Source: Aeromonas rivuli (GTDB lineage Bacteria; Pseudomonadota; Gammaproteobacteria; Enterobacterales; Aeromonadaceae). From it: a stretch of 64,000 bases of DNA. The notes beneath the pieces are model-generated. The model saw only the letters and a list, made by a program, of their open reading frames with translations. It did no database searches and was not told the DNA's origin. Within the stretch, counting starts at the first letter, position 1. Each line of letters opens with the position of its first letter. The position numbers and the translations under genes are program-made. Shown piece after piece: positions 8,344 through 18,170 of the stretch. The stretch lies in NCBI RefSeq assembly GCF_000820045.1, contig NZ_CDBJ01000027.1, forward strand, positions 460,839 through 524,838, given 5' to 3'.

Positions 8344-9879
8344 TCACTCCAGGATCGCCATCTCCTCCTTGCCGGCGCCCCGCTGGGGGGCTTTTAGCAG
8401 CAACACCAGCGGAATGGCGCACAGGCTCACCCACATCATCAGCCGGAAGTCCTGCAGATAGGCGAGCAGGCTGGCCTGGCGGGTCACCTCGCCATTTATC
8501 GCGCTGAGCCCTTTGGGCGTCATCAGCTCCGCCATGCCTCCCCCATGATGCAGCGCCTGGTTGAAGGGGGTGATGTAGGAGGCAAACACCTCATGATTCA
8601 TCTGAGTGCGCTGGGCCAGATAGGTGATCACCACAGAGATGCCGATGCTGCTGCCGATGTTGCGCATCAGGCTGAACAAGGCCGTGCCCTCGGTGCGAAA
8701 ACGGGGCGCCAGGGTCGCGAAGGTGATGGTGGAGAGCGGCACGAAGATGAAACCCAGACCCAGGCCCTGAACGACCCCGGTACGGATGATGTCCCAGTTG
8801 CTGATGTCGGTGTTGAACAGTGTCATCTCCCACATGGAGAAGCTGGTGAGCAGCAGCCCCAGCAGGATCAGGATGCGCACATCCACCCGACCCGACAGCC
8901 TGCCCACCAGCATCATGGCGAACATGGTGCCGACTCCCCGTGGCGCCAGCAGGTAGCCGACATCGATCACCGGATAACCCATCAATCCCTGCATGAAGGG
9001 GGGCAGCAGTGTCATGGTCGCCAGCAAGATGATGCCGACGATGAAGATGAACACCAGGCCGACGCTGAAGTTGCGATCCTTGAACAGGGCCGGCTCTATG
9101 TAGGGGTGTGAATGGGTGAAGATATGCACCACGAACAGGTAGAAGCAGAGCACCACCAACCCGGTCTCTATGACGATCTCGGCGCTGGCGAACCAGTTCT
9201 GGGATTGGCCCCTGTCCAGCGCCATCTGCAACGCGCCTATGCCAATACTGAGCAGGGCAAAGCCGAGCAGATCGAAGCGCCGACTGCTATTGATCTTGGT
9301 CTCCTCGATGAAGGCGGCGAGGCCGAACCAGGCCAGCAGGCCGAATGGCAGGTTGATGTAAAACACCCAGCGCCAGTTGTAGTACTCGGTGAGCCAACCC
9401 CCGAGCGAGGGGCCCAGGATGGGGCCAACCATGACACCTATGCCCCACATCGCCATGGCAGAACCATGCTTTTCAGGGGGATAGCTGTCGAGCAGTACCG
9501 CCTGGGAGAGGGGGACCAGGCTGGCGCCGAAGATCCCCTGCAGCAGCCGGAACAGCACTATCTGCTCCAGACTCTGGGCCGCGCCACACAGCATGGAGGC
9601 GATGGTGAAACCCGCCACCGACCACATGAACAACCGCTTGCGGCCAATTCGGTCAGAGATGAAGCCGGTCAGCGGCATGAAGATGGCCGCCGCCACTATG
9701 TAGGAGGTGAGCACCCAGGAGATCTGATCCTGGGTCGCCCCCATGGCACCCTGCATATGGGGCAGGGCCACGTTGGCTATGGTGGTGTCCAGCGCCTGCA
9801 TGATGGTGGCCAGCATGACCGACAGGGTGATGAAGCCAAGATGTGCTTTGCTGGGGCCTTCCTGAGTCGCTGTTGTCAT
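8344..9879 (-). CDS. emrB: DHA2-family multidrug efflux transporter (EmrB-like)
   Basis: Proton-driven inner-membrane exporter of 511 aa with 14 predicted helices. It opens with the DHA2 hallmark LDTTIANVALPHMQG and contains the motif SDRIGRKRLFMWS (motif A, loop 2-3) and the GVMVGPILGPSLGGWL motif C of drug antiporters. It would pair with EmrA and an outer-membrane TolC to expel hydrophobic drugs or uncouplers. The ATG at 9879 is chosen because AGGTGA lies 7 bases upstream; a longer frame starting at 9906 overlaps emrA. Only 10 bases separate it from the emrA stop, so the genes are co-transcribed. Confidence 0.9.
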   Translation of the reverse strand: MTTATQEGPSKAHLGFITLSVMLATIMQALDTTIANVALPHMQGAMGATQDQISWVLTSYIVAAAIFMPLTGFISDRIGRKRLFMWSVAGFTIASMLCGAAQSLEQIVLFRLLQGIFGASLVPLSQAVLLDSYPPEKHGSAMAMWGIGVMVGPILGPSLGGWLTEYYNWRWVFYINLPFGLLAWFGLAAFIEETKINSSRRFDLLGFALLSIGIGALQMALDRGQSQNWFASAEIVIETGLVVLCFYLFVVHIFTHSHPYIEPALFKDRNFSVGLVFIFIVGIILLATMTLLPPFMQGLMGYPVIDVGYLLAPRGVGTMFAMMLVGRLSGRVDVRILILLGLLLTSFSMWEMTLFNTDISNWDIIRTGVVQGLGLGFIFVPLSTITFATLAPRFRTEGTALFSLMRNIGSSIGISVVITYLAQRTQMNHEVFASYITPFNQALHHGGGMAELMTPKGLSAINGEVTRQASLLAYLQDFRLMMWVSLCAIPLVLLLKAPQRGAGKEEMAILE

Positions 9880-9889
9880 AGGGTTCACC

Positions 9890-10951
9890 TCACAACGACC
9901 AGCCAAACAGGCTGCGGTGATGGCCGGTATCTATCTCGGCCACGGCACTGAGTCCAGCCCTGAGCGCAGGCGCTGCACTGGCATCGTCCAACCGGATCCT
10001 GACCGCGACCCTTTGGGTGATCTTGACCCAGTTGCCGGTCGCATTCTGGGCCGGTATCACCGAGAACTCTGAACCTGTCGCCGGGCTAAGACTCTCGACC
10101 ACCCCTGTCCAGTGAGCATCCGGATAGGTATCCACACTGATGTTCACCTGCTGGCCAGGCTGGACATGAGTCAGATCCGTCTCGGTGAAGTTTGCCTCTA
10201 TCCAGGGCTGATCGGTCTCTACCAGCATCATGGCGGTCATGCCCACAATGCTGTACTGGCCAGACTTGGGCAGTTGGCTGACGATGCCATTGACCGGGGC
10301 ATAGATCTTGGTACGGGCCAAATCCAGTTTTGCCTTGGCCAATTCGGCGGCCGCCTCCATATAGGCGGGTTGCTGTTCGACCGGCAGATTGACGTCACCG
10401 TTCAGGGAAGCCTCTATCTTCTTGAGCCCCTCTTCCAGCGCCACCTGTTGCTGCGCCGTCTGTATGGTGAGCTGACGGGCATCATCATAGTTGGCGGTGG
10501 AGGTGAAGTGCCTGGCAACCAGATCTGCCTGGCGATGCTCTTCCTTCTGGGCATAAGCGTTGCGGGTATGAGCCACGGCTATCTCCGCCTGCTGACCGCG
10601 ATAGCTGGTCTGCAATGCCACCAGATCGGTGCGTACCTTGGCAAGCTCAGCCTCGGCCTTGCCCACGGCGAGCTCGAAGGAGGCGGGATCCAATTCGAAC
10701 ATCAGGTCCCCGGCCTTGACCTGGGCATTCTCCTTGACCATCACCTTGTCTACCCGGCCCAGCACCTCGGTACTGATCGGCACCTTGTCGGCCTTCACAT
10801 AGGCGTTGTCGGTCTCCACATAGCGCCCGCCCAGCATATAGATGACGCCACATCCAAACAGGGCAATGAGAGGGACCGCCACCAGCAGTAACAGTCGGGT
10901 ACGGCGTCGGTCGGAAACCGCCACAGGGGCGGAAGTCGGATCAGTAGTCAT
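9890..10951 (-). CDS. emrA: EmrA-like periplasmic adaptor (membrane fusion protein, HlyD family)
   Basis: Membrane-anchored adaptor of 353 aa joining EmrB to an outer-membrane channel. One N-terminal transmembrane helix (about 20-40, TRLLLLVAVPLIALFGCGVI), then the lipoyl half-motif GRYVETDNAYVKADKVPIS and VKENAQVKAGDLMFELD, a long alpha-hairpin rich in Ala, Glu and Gln (about 95-200), the second lipoyl half (ARTKIYAPVNGIVSQLPKSG) and a beta-barrel. The ATG at 10951 has GGAG 7 bases upstream; an upstream GTG at 10960 is less likely. It lies 27 bases after the MarR-type regulator gene. Confidence 0.9.
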   Translation of the reverse strand: MTTDPTSAPVAVSDRRRTRLLLLVAVPLIALFGCGVIYMLGGRYVETDNAYVKADKVPISTEVLGRVDKVMVKENAQVKAGDLMFELDPASFELAVGKAEAELAKVRTDLVALQTSYRGQQAEIAVAHTRNAYAQKEEHRQADLVARHFTSTANYDDARQLTIQTAQQQVALEEGLKKIEASLNGDVNLPVEQQPAYMEAAAELAKAKLDLARTKIYAPVNGIVSQLPKSGQYSIVGMTAMMLVETDQPWIEANFTETDLTHVQPGQQVNISVDTYPDAHWTGVVESLSPATGSEFSVIPAQNATGNWVKITQRVAVRIRLDDASAAPALRAGLSAVAEIDTGHHRSLFGWSL

Positions 10952-10978
10952 GAGAAACACTCCGAAAAATCGAGAAGA

Positions 10979-11407
10979 TCAGCTCTGGGAAAGGTTGTCG
11001 TGCATTGTCTTTAGCGCCTGATAGAGGGCGTTCGCCGCCTTCTCATCCAGATCGCCCATGGCACTGCGATGTACGGCGTCGCCAGCCCGCTTGATGCATT
11101 GCAGGTGAGGGACGGCCGCTTCGGTCAAAAACAGCTGATGAGCACGCCTGTCATCGGGATCCGGGCGTCGCTCGACCAGACCACTCTGGGCCAGCTGATC
11201 GAGCTGGCGAGCCAGGGTGATAGGCTGGATATCCAGCCGCTCGGCCAGCTCAACCTGACGCATCCCTTCATGCCGGGCGATATGGACCAGGGCACGGGCC
11301 TGGGCCAGGGTCAGACAACTTCCTTCCAGCTGTTGCTGGAAGTGACGACGCATCAGGCGATGCACGTCGCCGATCAGGAAGCCCAGGGTGTCAGGTTGTT
11401 TCATCAT
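10979..11407 (-). CDS. emrR: MarR-family repressor (EmrR/MprA-like)
   Basis: Winged-helix regulator of 142 aa. The centre carries the MarR recognition helix and wing (QVELAERLDIQPITLARQLD, then GLVERRPDPDDRRAHQLFLT). As the first gene of the emr operon it is expected to repress emrRAB and to release DNA when it binds effluxed drugs. Two adjacent ATGs (11407 and 11404) can serve as start; neither has a strong ribosome site. The symbol is assigned from operon context and could equally be written mprA. Confidence 0.85.
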   Translation of the reverse strand: MMKQPDTLGFLIGDVHRLMRRHFQQQLEGSCLTLAQARALVHIARHEGMRQVELAERLDIQPITLARQLDQLAQSGLVERRPDPDDRRAHQLFLTEAAVPHLQCIKRAGDAVHRSAMGDLDEKAANALYQALKTMHDNLSQS

Positions 11408-11424
11408 AGCGAGACCAATAAATT

Positions 11425-11466
11425 AGTAAGCATTACTTATTATATACAATGCATGTTTAAATTCAA
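11425..11466 (-). promoter_or_regulatory. emrRAB promoter and candidate MarR operator
   Basis: Reading leftwards: -35 TTGAAT (11461-11466), 16-base spacer, -10 TATAAT (11439-11444). Just downstream of the -10 is an inverted repeat AGTAA-GCA-TTACT at 11425-11437, where a bound repressor would block initiation. Confidence 0.65.
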
Positions 11467-11549
11467 TGCTGGCCTCCCTCTCTTGTTGCCAGCATGCTAA
11501 GGCTCTACAGCCAAGAGTTGCTGATCTAGCCAACAAAAGGGGAACGACG

Positions 11550-12941
11550 ATGAAGACAAGGATGGAGCGGGACAGCCTGGGAGAGATCGCGGTACCGGCC
11601 AACCGGCTGTGGGGGGCCCAGACCCAGCGATCCCTGCACCACTTCGCCATCTCGGTGGAGCGGCAGAGTCCCGAGCTCATTCGTGCCCTGGTGCAAATCA
11701 AGAGCGCCAGCGCCCGGGTCAACCAGCGGCTGGGGCTGCTCAAGGATCGCCATGCCGAGGCGATCATTGCCGCCGCCGCCGAGGTGCTGGCGGGTCAGCA
11801 TGACAATGAGTTCCCCCTGGTGGTCTGGCAGACCGGCTCTGGCACCCAGACCAACATGAACGTCAATGAGGTGCTCGCCAATCGGGCCAGCGAGCTGCTC
11901 GGTGGCATGCGCGGCGAGGAGCGTCTGGTGCATCCCAATGACGAGGTCAACCGCAGTCAATCCAGCAATGATGTCTTCCCCACCGCCATGCATCTCGCCG
12001 CCGTGACCGCCATAGTGGCGCATCTGCTGCCCGCCCTCGCCAGCCTGCGCCAGACCCTGGAGCACAAGGCCAAGGCGTTTGACCATATCGTCAAGATAGG
12101 CCGCACCCACCTGCAAGATGCCACCCCCCTTACCCTGGGTCAGGAGATCTCCGGCTGGGCCGCTCAGCTCGCCCATGGAGAGCGCCATCTTCGAGCCGCC
12201 CTGCCCCATCTGTGCGAACTGGCGCTGGGCGGCACCGCGGTCGGCACTGGCCTCAATGCGCCAGCCGGTTATGCCGAGGCGGTAGCCGGGGAGCTCGCCA
12301 GCCAGACCGGCTTGCCCCTGGTCACAGCGCCGAACAAGTTCGAGGCCCTGGCGAGCTGCGATGCCCTGGTCCACGGCCATGGCGCCCTCAAGACCCTGGC
12401 CGCCAGCCTGATGAAGATCGCCAACGATGTGCGCTGGCTCGCCAGCGGCCCGCGCAGTGGCATAGGGGAGATCAACATTCCGGAGAACGAGCCCGGCTCC
12501 TCCATCATGCCGGGCAAGGTCAATCCGACCCAGTGCGAGGCGCTGACCATGGTGGCGGCGCAGGTGATGGGCAACGACGTGGCCATCAACATCGGCGGGG
12601 CCAGCGGCAACTTCGAGCTCAATGTGTTCAGGCCCATGATTGCCCACAATTTCTTGCAGAGCGTGCGCCTGCTCAGCGACGCCATGACCAGCTTCGAACA
12701 TCACTGTGCCCGCGGCATAACCCCGAACCAGGCCCGCATCGACGAGCTGGTGGCCAACTCCCTGATGCTGGTCACGGCGCTGAACCCCCACATCGGTTAC
12801 GACAAATCCGCCGAGATAGCGAAGAAGGCACACCATCAGGGGATCAGTCTGCGGGAAGCGGCCATCGCCTCCGGCCACCTGAGTGCCGAGCAATTCGATC
12901 TCTGGGTGGTGCCTGCCGAGATGGTGGGCCGAAACAAATAG
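11550..12941 (+). CDS. fumC: class II fumarate hydratase
   Basis: Iron-independent fumarase of 463 aa that interconverts fumarate and malate in the TCA cycle. The superfamily signature [15 protein letters not shown] is present near residue 318; [15 protein letters not shown] (about 96-110) and [16 protein letters not shown] (about 184-199) supply the other two active-site regions. The ATG at 11550 has AGGGGA upstream; a longer in-frame start at 11466 would lie within the emr promoter. It is divergent from emrRAB, with no sign of co-regulation other than the shared 140-base gap. Confidence 0.96.
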   Translation: MKTRMERDSLGEIAVPANRLWGAQTQRSLHHFAISVERQSPELIRALVQIKSASARVNQRLGLLKDRHAEAIIAAAAEVLAGQHDNEFPLVVWQTGSGTQTNMNVNEVLANRASELLGGMRGEERLVHPNDEVNRSQSSNDVFPTAMHLAAVTAIVAHLLPALASLRQTLEHKAKAFDHIVKIGRTHLQDATPLTLGQEISGWAAQLAHGERHLRAALPHLCELALGGTAVGTGLNAPAGYAEAVAGELASQTGLPLVTAPNKFEALASCDALVHGHGALKTLAASLMKIANDVRWLASGPRSGIGEINIPENEPGSSIMPGKVNPTQCEALTMVAAQVMGNDVAINIGGASGNFELNVFRPMIAHNFLQSVRLLSDAMTSFEHHCARGITPNQARIDELVANSLMLVTALNPHIGYDKSAEIAKKAHHQGISLREAAIASGHLSAEQFDLWVVPAEMVGRNK

Positions 12942-12956
12942 CCACGAGTAAAAACC

Positions 12957-12981
12957 GAAAGGGCGCCATGGCGCCCTTTTC
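12957..12981. terminator. bidirectional terminator fumC / VOC gene
   Basis: Perfect stem AAAGGGCGCC-AT-GGCGCCCTTT with A-rich and T-rich flanks, between convergent genes. Confidence 0.85.
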
Positions 12982-12996
12982 ATTAGCAAAGCCGTC

Positions 12997-13434
12997 TCAG
13001 CTCTTGCTCTGACAGTTGAACATCCAGTGGGTACCGAACTTGTCCACCAGGCTGCCAAAGTAGTCGCCCCAGAACATCTCCTGTAACTCCATCTCTACGC
13101 TGCCGCCTTCGGCAAGGGCAGCAAACAGGCAGTCGGTCTCGGCCCGGCTGTCCGGCTCCAGATTGAGGTAACTGTTGTTGCCCTGCACCAGGGTGAACCC
13201 CATGCTGGCCGGCGCATCCGTGCCCATCAACACATGGCCGCCCAGGATGGCCAGCTCCACATGCATCACCAAGTTCCCATCTTCCGGGGAGACGGGATCC
13301 TGACCCGGGCAGCCCGGTGAATCGCTGAACCTGTGGATGGGGCCATTGAATTCGCCACCAAACACCTCCCGGTAGAAGAGGAACGCCGCCTCCGTCTCCC
13401 GGGCAAAGTTGAGATAGGTACTGACACGCGCCAT
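12997..13434 (-). CDS. VOC-family (glyoxalase/PhnB-like) protein
   Basis: Small protein of 145 aa with the paired beta-alpha-beta-beta-beta modules of the vicinal-oxygen-chelate superfamily, closest in look to the PhnB / 3-demethylubiquinone-methyltransferase-like group: STYLNFARETEAAFLFYREV at the N-terminus, HVLMGTDAP in the middle and GDYFGSLVDKFGTHWMFN at the C-terminus. Members of this group are often uncharacterised, and substrate cannot be deduced. AAGGAG 6 bases upstream supports the start. It stands alone, convergent with fumC. Confidence 0.85.
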   Translation of the reverse strand: MARVSTYLNFARETEAAFLFYREVFGGEFNGPIHRFSDSPGCPGQDPVSPEDGNLVMHVELAILGGHVLMGTDAPASMGFTLVQGNNSYLNLEPDSRAETDCLFAALAEGGSVEMELQEMFWGDYFGSLVDKFGTHWMFNCQSKS

Positions 13435-13991
13435 GGTGAACTCCTTGTCATTGATTACGGGTTACGAGACCAGCTATCAGCATAGAAGAGCGCGGCTCCA
13501 TCGCCTCAATGGCCCCCTCTCACCGAGCGGACAGCGCAGTCCATTGTACGGTGTCAGCCATACCAACCTAGGCAGCATGCCCATTGGCACAGGCCTTCCC
13601 CTGGGCTGGCATCGCCAATCAACGGATATGCCGCCTGCGGCGCCCTGTGACAGATCCTGACCCCTGGCACAAGGCCGACAAACCTCCATTTTCACCCACA
13701 TCATGGGTTGCACCCACACCACGGCACGACTGAAAAAAGGTGCAACCCTCCGTTTATACATCCGTGGCGAGCGCACATTTTTGAGACATATTTTTAACTT
13801 CATTATCTTGTCGCAACACACTGACACTGCATCGTTTTTCACCGCCAGTCCCCGCCACCGCGCTTATCCAAACGCAACCATGTAACGGAGACATTAAAAT
13901 TTCTAACTTGAAGGTTGCACCTGGTTGCGCCATCCTCATCGGAATTTAACCATACGGCAATATTCTCGCCGGCACAGATACAGGAAGTCCC
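13435..13991. promoter_or_regulatory. putA control region with repeated GTTGCA sites
   Basis: About 560 bases with no credible gene. It holds three exact GTTGCA motifs (13707-13712 plus; 13741-13746 minus; 13914-13919 plus) and three GTTGCG variants (13812-13817 minus; 13873-13878 minus; 13924-13929 plus). GTTGCA is the hexamer bound by the ribbon-helix-helix domain of enterobacterial PutA, which represses its own operon when proline is scarce. The sites cluster within 225 bases upstream of putA. The left part (13435-13700) shows nothing recognisable. Confidence 0.65.
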
Positions 13992-16900
13992 ATGGCTACT
14001 ACCACCCTTGGCGTTAAACTCGATGAAGCCACCCGCGACCGGCTCAAGCAGGCAGCGCAGACCATCGACCGCACCCCGCACTGGTTGATCAAGCAGGCGA
14101 TCTTCACCTATCTGGAGCAGCTGGAGCGTGGCCTGACCCCCACGGAACTCTCTGGTCTGGCCGCCGCCGCGGGAGAAGAGTCGGTGGAAACCCTGACCGA
14201 ACAGGGTCTGCAACTGTTCCTCGAATTTGCCGAGAGCATCTTGCCGCAGTCCGTGCTGCGCGCCGCCATCACCTCCGCCTATCGCCGCCCCGAGACCGAG
14301 GCCGTGCCCATGCTGCTGGAGCAGGCCCGCTTGCCCAAGGAGAAGGCAGAGGCCACCCAGAAGCTGGCCACCAGCATCGCCGAGAAGCTGCGCAACCAGA
14401 AGGGTGCCAGTGGTCGTCAGGGCCTGGTGCAGGGTCTGCTGCAAGAGTTTTCCCTCTCCTCTCAGGAAGGGGTGGCACTGATGTGCCTGGCCGAGGCGCT
14501 GCTGCGCATCCCCGACAAGGCGACCCGCGATGCCCTCATTCGCGACAAGATCAGCGGCGGCAACTGGAGCCAGCATCTGGGCAACAGCACCTCCTTGTTC
14601 GTCAACGCCGCCTCCTGGGGCCTGCTCATCACCGGTAAACTGGTCTCGACCCATAACGAGGCCGGCCTCAACAGCTCCCTCAAGGGGCTGATCGGCAGGG
14701 GCGGCGAGCCGCTGATCCGCAAGGGTGTCGACATGGCAATGCGGCTGATGGGGGAGCAGTTCGTCACCGGCGAGACCATAGCCGAGGCGCTGGCCAACGC
14801 GGGCACCACAGAGAGCAAGGGCTTCCGCTACTCCTACGACATGCTAGGGGAAGCGGCCCTCACCGAGGAGGACGCCAAGCGCTATCTGGCCTCCTACGAG
14901 CAGGCTATTCACGCCATCGGCAAGGCCTCCCACGGCCGCGGCATCTATGAGGGCCCGGGCATCTCCATCAAGCTCTCCGCCCTGCATCCGCGCTACAGCC
15001 GCGCCCAGTACGATCGGGTGATGGAAGAGCTCTATCCCACATTGCTCTCCCTGACCCAGCTCGCCAAACAGTACGACATCGGCATCAACATAGACGCCGA
15101 GGAGGCCGATCGGCTGGAGATCTCCCTCGATCTATTGGAAAGACTCTGCTTCGACCCGAGCCTCGCCGACTGGAACGGCATCGGCTTCGTCATCCAGGCC
15201 TACCAGAAGCGTTGCCCCTATGTGATCGACTATGTGATCGATCTCGCCAAGCGCAGCCGTCACCGCCTGATGATCCGGCTGGTGAAGGGCGCCTACTGGG
15301 ACAGCGAGATCAAGCTGGCCCAGGTCAACGGCCTGGAGGGCTATCCGGTCTATACCCGCAAGCCCTACACCGATGTCTCCTACCTCGCCTGTGCCCGCAA
15401 GCTGCTGGCGGTGCCGGAAGCCATCTACCCGCAGTTCGCCACCCACAACGCCCACTCACTCGCCGCGATTTACCAGCTGGCGGGGCAGAACTACTACCCG
15501 GGTCAGTACGAGTTCCAGTGCCTGCACGGCATGGGTGAGCCGCTCTATGAGCAGGTGGTCGGCAAGGTTGCCGATGGCAAGCTGGGCCGCCCCTGCCGCA
15601 TCTATGCGCCGGTCGGCAGCCACGAGACCCTGCTCGCCTATCTGGTGCGCCGCCTGCTGGAGAACGGGGCCAACACCTCCTTCGTCAACCGTATCGCGGA
15701 CAACAATATCTCCCTCTCGGATCTGGTACAGGATCCGGTGCAGCAGATCGAACAGATGGCCGCCCGTGAAGGGGCGCTGGGTCTGCCTCATCCACGCATT
15801 CCGCTGCCGCGGGAGTTGTACGGCGAGGCCCGTCCCAACTCGGAAGGGCTGGACTTGGCCAACGAACACCGCCTGGGGTCGCTCTCCGCCGCCCTGCTCG
15901 CCAGCACCAACAACCGCTATCAGGCGCTGCCCATGTTGGGTAATGAACAGCCGGGCTGTGACACTGAGGCACCGACCGAGTTCCTGAATGTGCTCAACCC
16001 GGCGGATCACCGCGATGTTGTCGGTCAGGTGAGCGAAGCCACCCCCGAGCTGGTCGATTCTGCCCTCGGCTGCGCCCTGGCCAGCGGCCAGATCTGGCAA
16101 TCGACCCCGCCCGCCGAGCGCGCCGCCGTGCTGGACAGAGCCGCCAGCCTGATGGAGTCCGAACTGCAACCCCTGATGGGCCTGCTGGTGCGCGAGTCCG
16201 GCAAGACCTTCAGCAACGCCATCGCCGAGGTGCGCGAGGCGGTGGATTTCCTGCGCTACTACGCCGCCCAGGCCCGCAACCACTTCGCCAACGACAGCCA
16301 TAGACCGCTCGGCCCCGTGGTCTGCATCAGCCCCTGGAACTTCCCGCTGGCCATCTTCGCAGGCCAGGTCTGCGCGGCGCTCGCCGCCGGCAATACGGTG
16401 CTCGCCAAACCGGCGGAGCAGACCCCCCTCATCGCCGCCCAGGCGGTGCGCATCCTGCTGGAAGCCGGCGTGCCCGCCGGCGCGGTGCAACTGCTGCCGG
16501 GCCGTGGTGAGACCGTGGGTGCCGCCCTTATCGCCGACGAGCGGGTGCGTGGCGTCATGTTCACCGGCTCCACCGAGGTGGCGGGCATCATCTCCCGCAA
16601 CCTGGCCGGTCGCCTAGACGCCCAGGGTCGCACCATACCGCTCATCGCCGAGACCGGCGGTCAGAACGCCATGATCGTCGACTCCTCCGCCCTGACCGAA
16701 CAGGTGGTGATGGACGTCATCTCCTCGGCGTTCGACAGCGCCGGTCAGCGCTGCTCCGCCCTGCGGGTGCTCTGCGTACAGGAAGATGTGGCGGATCGGG
16801 TGATCCGCATGCTCAAGGGCGCCATGGCCGAGTACAAGGTCGGCAACCCGGAGCACCTCTCCACCGACATAGGCCCGGTGATCGACGCCGAGGCCAAGGC

Positions 16901-17975
16901 CAACATCGAGCAACACATCAAGGCCATGAGCGACAAGGGTCGCCGGGTGCACCAGATTGCCCGCGTCCCCTTATGTGCAGACAAGGGGGCCGATTACAGC
17001 CGCGGCACCTTCGTGCTGCCGACCCTGATCGAGCTCGACAGCCTGGACGAACTCGGCCGCGAGGTGTTCGGCCCCGTGCTGCACCTGGTGCGCTACCCCC
17101 GAGCCAAGCTCGGCGAGCTGCTCAGCCAGATCAATGACAGCGGCTACGGCCTGACCCTGGGGGTCCATACCCGGATTGACGAGACCATCGCCCAGGTGGT
17201 CAACACCGCCAAGGTGGGCAACCTCTATGTGAACCGCAACATAGTGGGCGCCGTGGTCGGGGTGCAGCCATTCGGCGGCGAGGGCCTCTCAGGCACAGGT
17301 CCCAAGGCGGGCGGTCCGCTCTATATGTACCGCTTGCTCGCCACCCGTCCGCAGGATGCGGTGGCCAGTCAGCTGCGCCAGGAGTCCGGTGCATCTCAAC
17401 AGACCGAGGCGACCAAACCGGTCCTGCAGGCCCTGCGCAACTGGGCAGCCAAACAGGCTCCGGCCCTCGTCACCCTCTGCGACCAGTATGCCGAGCTGGC
17501 CCAGAGCGGCCTGACCCAGGTGCTGGTCGGCCCCACCGGTGAGCGCAACACATACAGCTTGCTGCCCCGGGAACGGGTGCTCTGTCTGGCTGCCGACGAT
17601 AACGAGGCCAAAGCGGATCTGCTGGCCCAGCTCGCCGCCTGTCTGGCGGTCGGGACGCAAGTGCTGTGGCAGGACAATGCCGAGCGTCGCACCCTGCTCG
17701 CCAGCCTGCCAACGGAGGTGCAACAGCGTATCCAGCTGGTCGGGGACTGGGCAAACAGCGACATCGGCTTCGATGCCCTGCTGCACCACGGCGACTCGGA
17801 TCAGCTGCGGGAAGTGGCCAAACTCGCCGCCGCCCGTGCTGGCGCCATCGTCGGCGTGCACGGCCTGCACCGTGGCGAGACCGACATCCCCCTGGAGCGG
17901 CTGCTTGTCGAACACGCCCTCTCGGTCAACACCGCCGCCGCCGGTGGTAACGCCAGCCTGATGACCATAGGCTAA
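13992..17975 (+). CDS. putA: trifunctional proline utilisation protein PutA
   Basis: Protein of 1,327 aa that oxidises proline to glutamate and autoregulates. N-terminal ribbon-helix-helix domain (about 1-47, TTLGVKLDEATRDRLKQAAQ); FAD-dependent proline dehydrogenase (about 260-570, with KLSALHPRYS, LVKGAYWDSEIK and FATHNAHS); P5C dehydrogenase (about 650-1120, with SPWNFPLAIF, the general-base Glu in IAETGGQNAMIV and the catalytic Cys in AGQRCSALRVL near residue 921); C-terminal lid domain typical of long PutAs. Length matches the E. coli protein (1,320). AGGAAG precedes the ATG. The DNA-binding domain and the upstream GTTGCA sites together point to autorepression. No putP is adjacent. Confidence 0.97.
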   Translation: MATTTLGVKLDEATRDRLKQAAQTIDRTPHWLIKQAIFTYLEQLERGLTPTELSGLAAAAGEESVETLTEQGLQLFLEFAESILPQSVLRAAITSAYRRPETEAVPMLLEQARLPKEKAEATQKLATSIAEKLRNQKGASGRQGLVQGLLQEFSLSSQEGVALMCLAEALLRIPDKATRDALIRDKISGGNWSQHLGNSTSLFVNAASWGLLITGKLVSTHNEAGLNSSLKGLIGRGGEPLIRKGVDMAMRLMGEQFVTGETIAEALANAGTTESKGFRYSYDMLGEAALTEEDAKRYLASYEQAIHAIGKASHGRGIYEGPGISIKLSALHPRYSRAQYDRVMEELYPTLLSLTQLAKQYDIGINIDAEEADRLEISLDLLERLCFDPSLADWNGIGFVIQAYQKRCPYVIDYVIDLAKRSRHRLMIRLVKGAYWDSEIKLAQVNGLEGYPVYTRKPYTDVSYLACARKLLAVPEAIYPQFATHNAHSLAAIYQLAGQNYYPGQYEFQCLHGMGEPLYEQVVGKVADGKLGRPCRIYAPVGSHETLLAYLVRRLLENGANTSFVNRIADNNISLSDLVQDPVQQIEQMAAREGALGLPHPRIPLPRELYGEARPNSEGLDLANEHRLGSLSAALLASTNNRYQALPMLGNEQPGCDTEAPTEFLNVLNPADHRDVVGQVSEATPELVDSALGCALASGQIWQSTPPAERAAVLDRAASLMESELQPLMGLLVRESGKTFSNAIAEVREAVDFLRYYAAQARNHFANDSHRPLGPVVCISPWNFPLAIFAGQVCAALAAGNTVLAKPAEQTPLIAAQAVRILLEAGVPAGAVQLLPGRGETVGAALIADERVRGVMFTGSTEVAGIISRNLAGRLDAQGRTIPLIAETGGQNAMIVDSSALTEQVVMDVISSAFDSAGQRCSALRVLCVQEDVADRVIRMLKGAMAEYKVGNPEHLSTDIGPVIDAEAKANIEQHIKAMSDKGRRVHQIARVPLCADKGADYSRGTFVLPTLIELDSLDELGREVFGPVLHLVRYPRAKLGELLSQINDSGYGLTLGVHTRIDETIAQVVNTAKVGNLYVNRNIVGAVVGVQPFGGEGLSGTGPKAGGPLYMYRLLATRPQDAVASQLRQESGASQQTEATKPVLQALRNWAAKQAPALVTLCDQYAELAQSGLTQVLVGPTGERNTYSLLPRERVLCLAADDNEAKADLLAQLAACLAVGTQVLWQDNAERRTLLASLPTEVQQRIQLVGDWANSDIGFDALLHHGDSDQLREVAKLAAARAGAIVGVHGLHRGETDIPLERLLVEHALSVNTAAAGGNASLMTIG

Positions 17976-18000
17976 GCGCCCCGCTTAACGACATGGACTC

Positions 18001-18027
18001 AAGCCCCGCCGATGCGGGGCTTTTTAT
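18001..18027 (+). terminator. putA terminator
   Basis: Stem AAGCCCCGC-CGAT-GCGGGGCTT followed by a T-run. Confidence 0.85.
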
Positions 18028-18041
18028 GATCCTTCACCGAT

Positions 18042-18151
18042 CAAAAAGGCCGCTCGCGATATCACGCGAGCGGCCTTTTCATTGATTAATCCCTCTCCCA
18101 GCAGAGAGAGAACTGTGGTCGTCACTCCCTTCTCCCCTCGCGGGAGAAGGG
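18042..18151. repeat. two intergenic hairpins downstream of alr
   Basis: First hairpin: GGCCGCTCGCG-ATATCA-CGCGAGCGGCC at about 18047-18074, flanked by A-rich and T-rich ends, so it can terminate in both directions. Second hairpin: CCCTTCTCCC-CTCGC-GGGAGAAGGG at 18127-18151, followed by a nine-G run at 18162-18170 that touches the alr stop codon. The second looks like a dispersed extragenic palindrome, which cannot be confirmed from one copy. Confidence 0.65.
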
Positions 18152-18170
18152 TTGGGGATGAGGGGGGGGG

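Noticed and set aside
18162..18170. Nine-G run as a phase-variation tract
   Set aside because: It lies after the alr stop in a convergent intergenic region, where length changes would not affect a gene; possible sequencing uncertainty.
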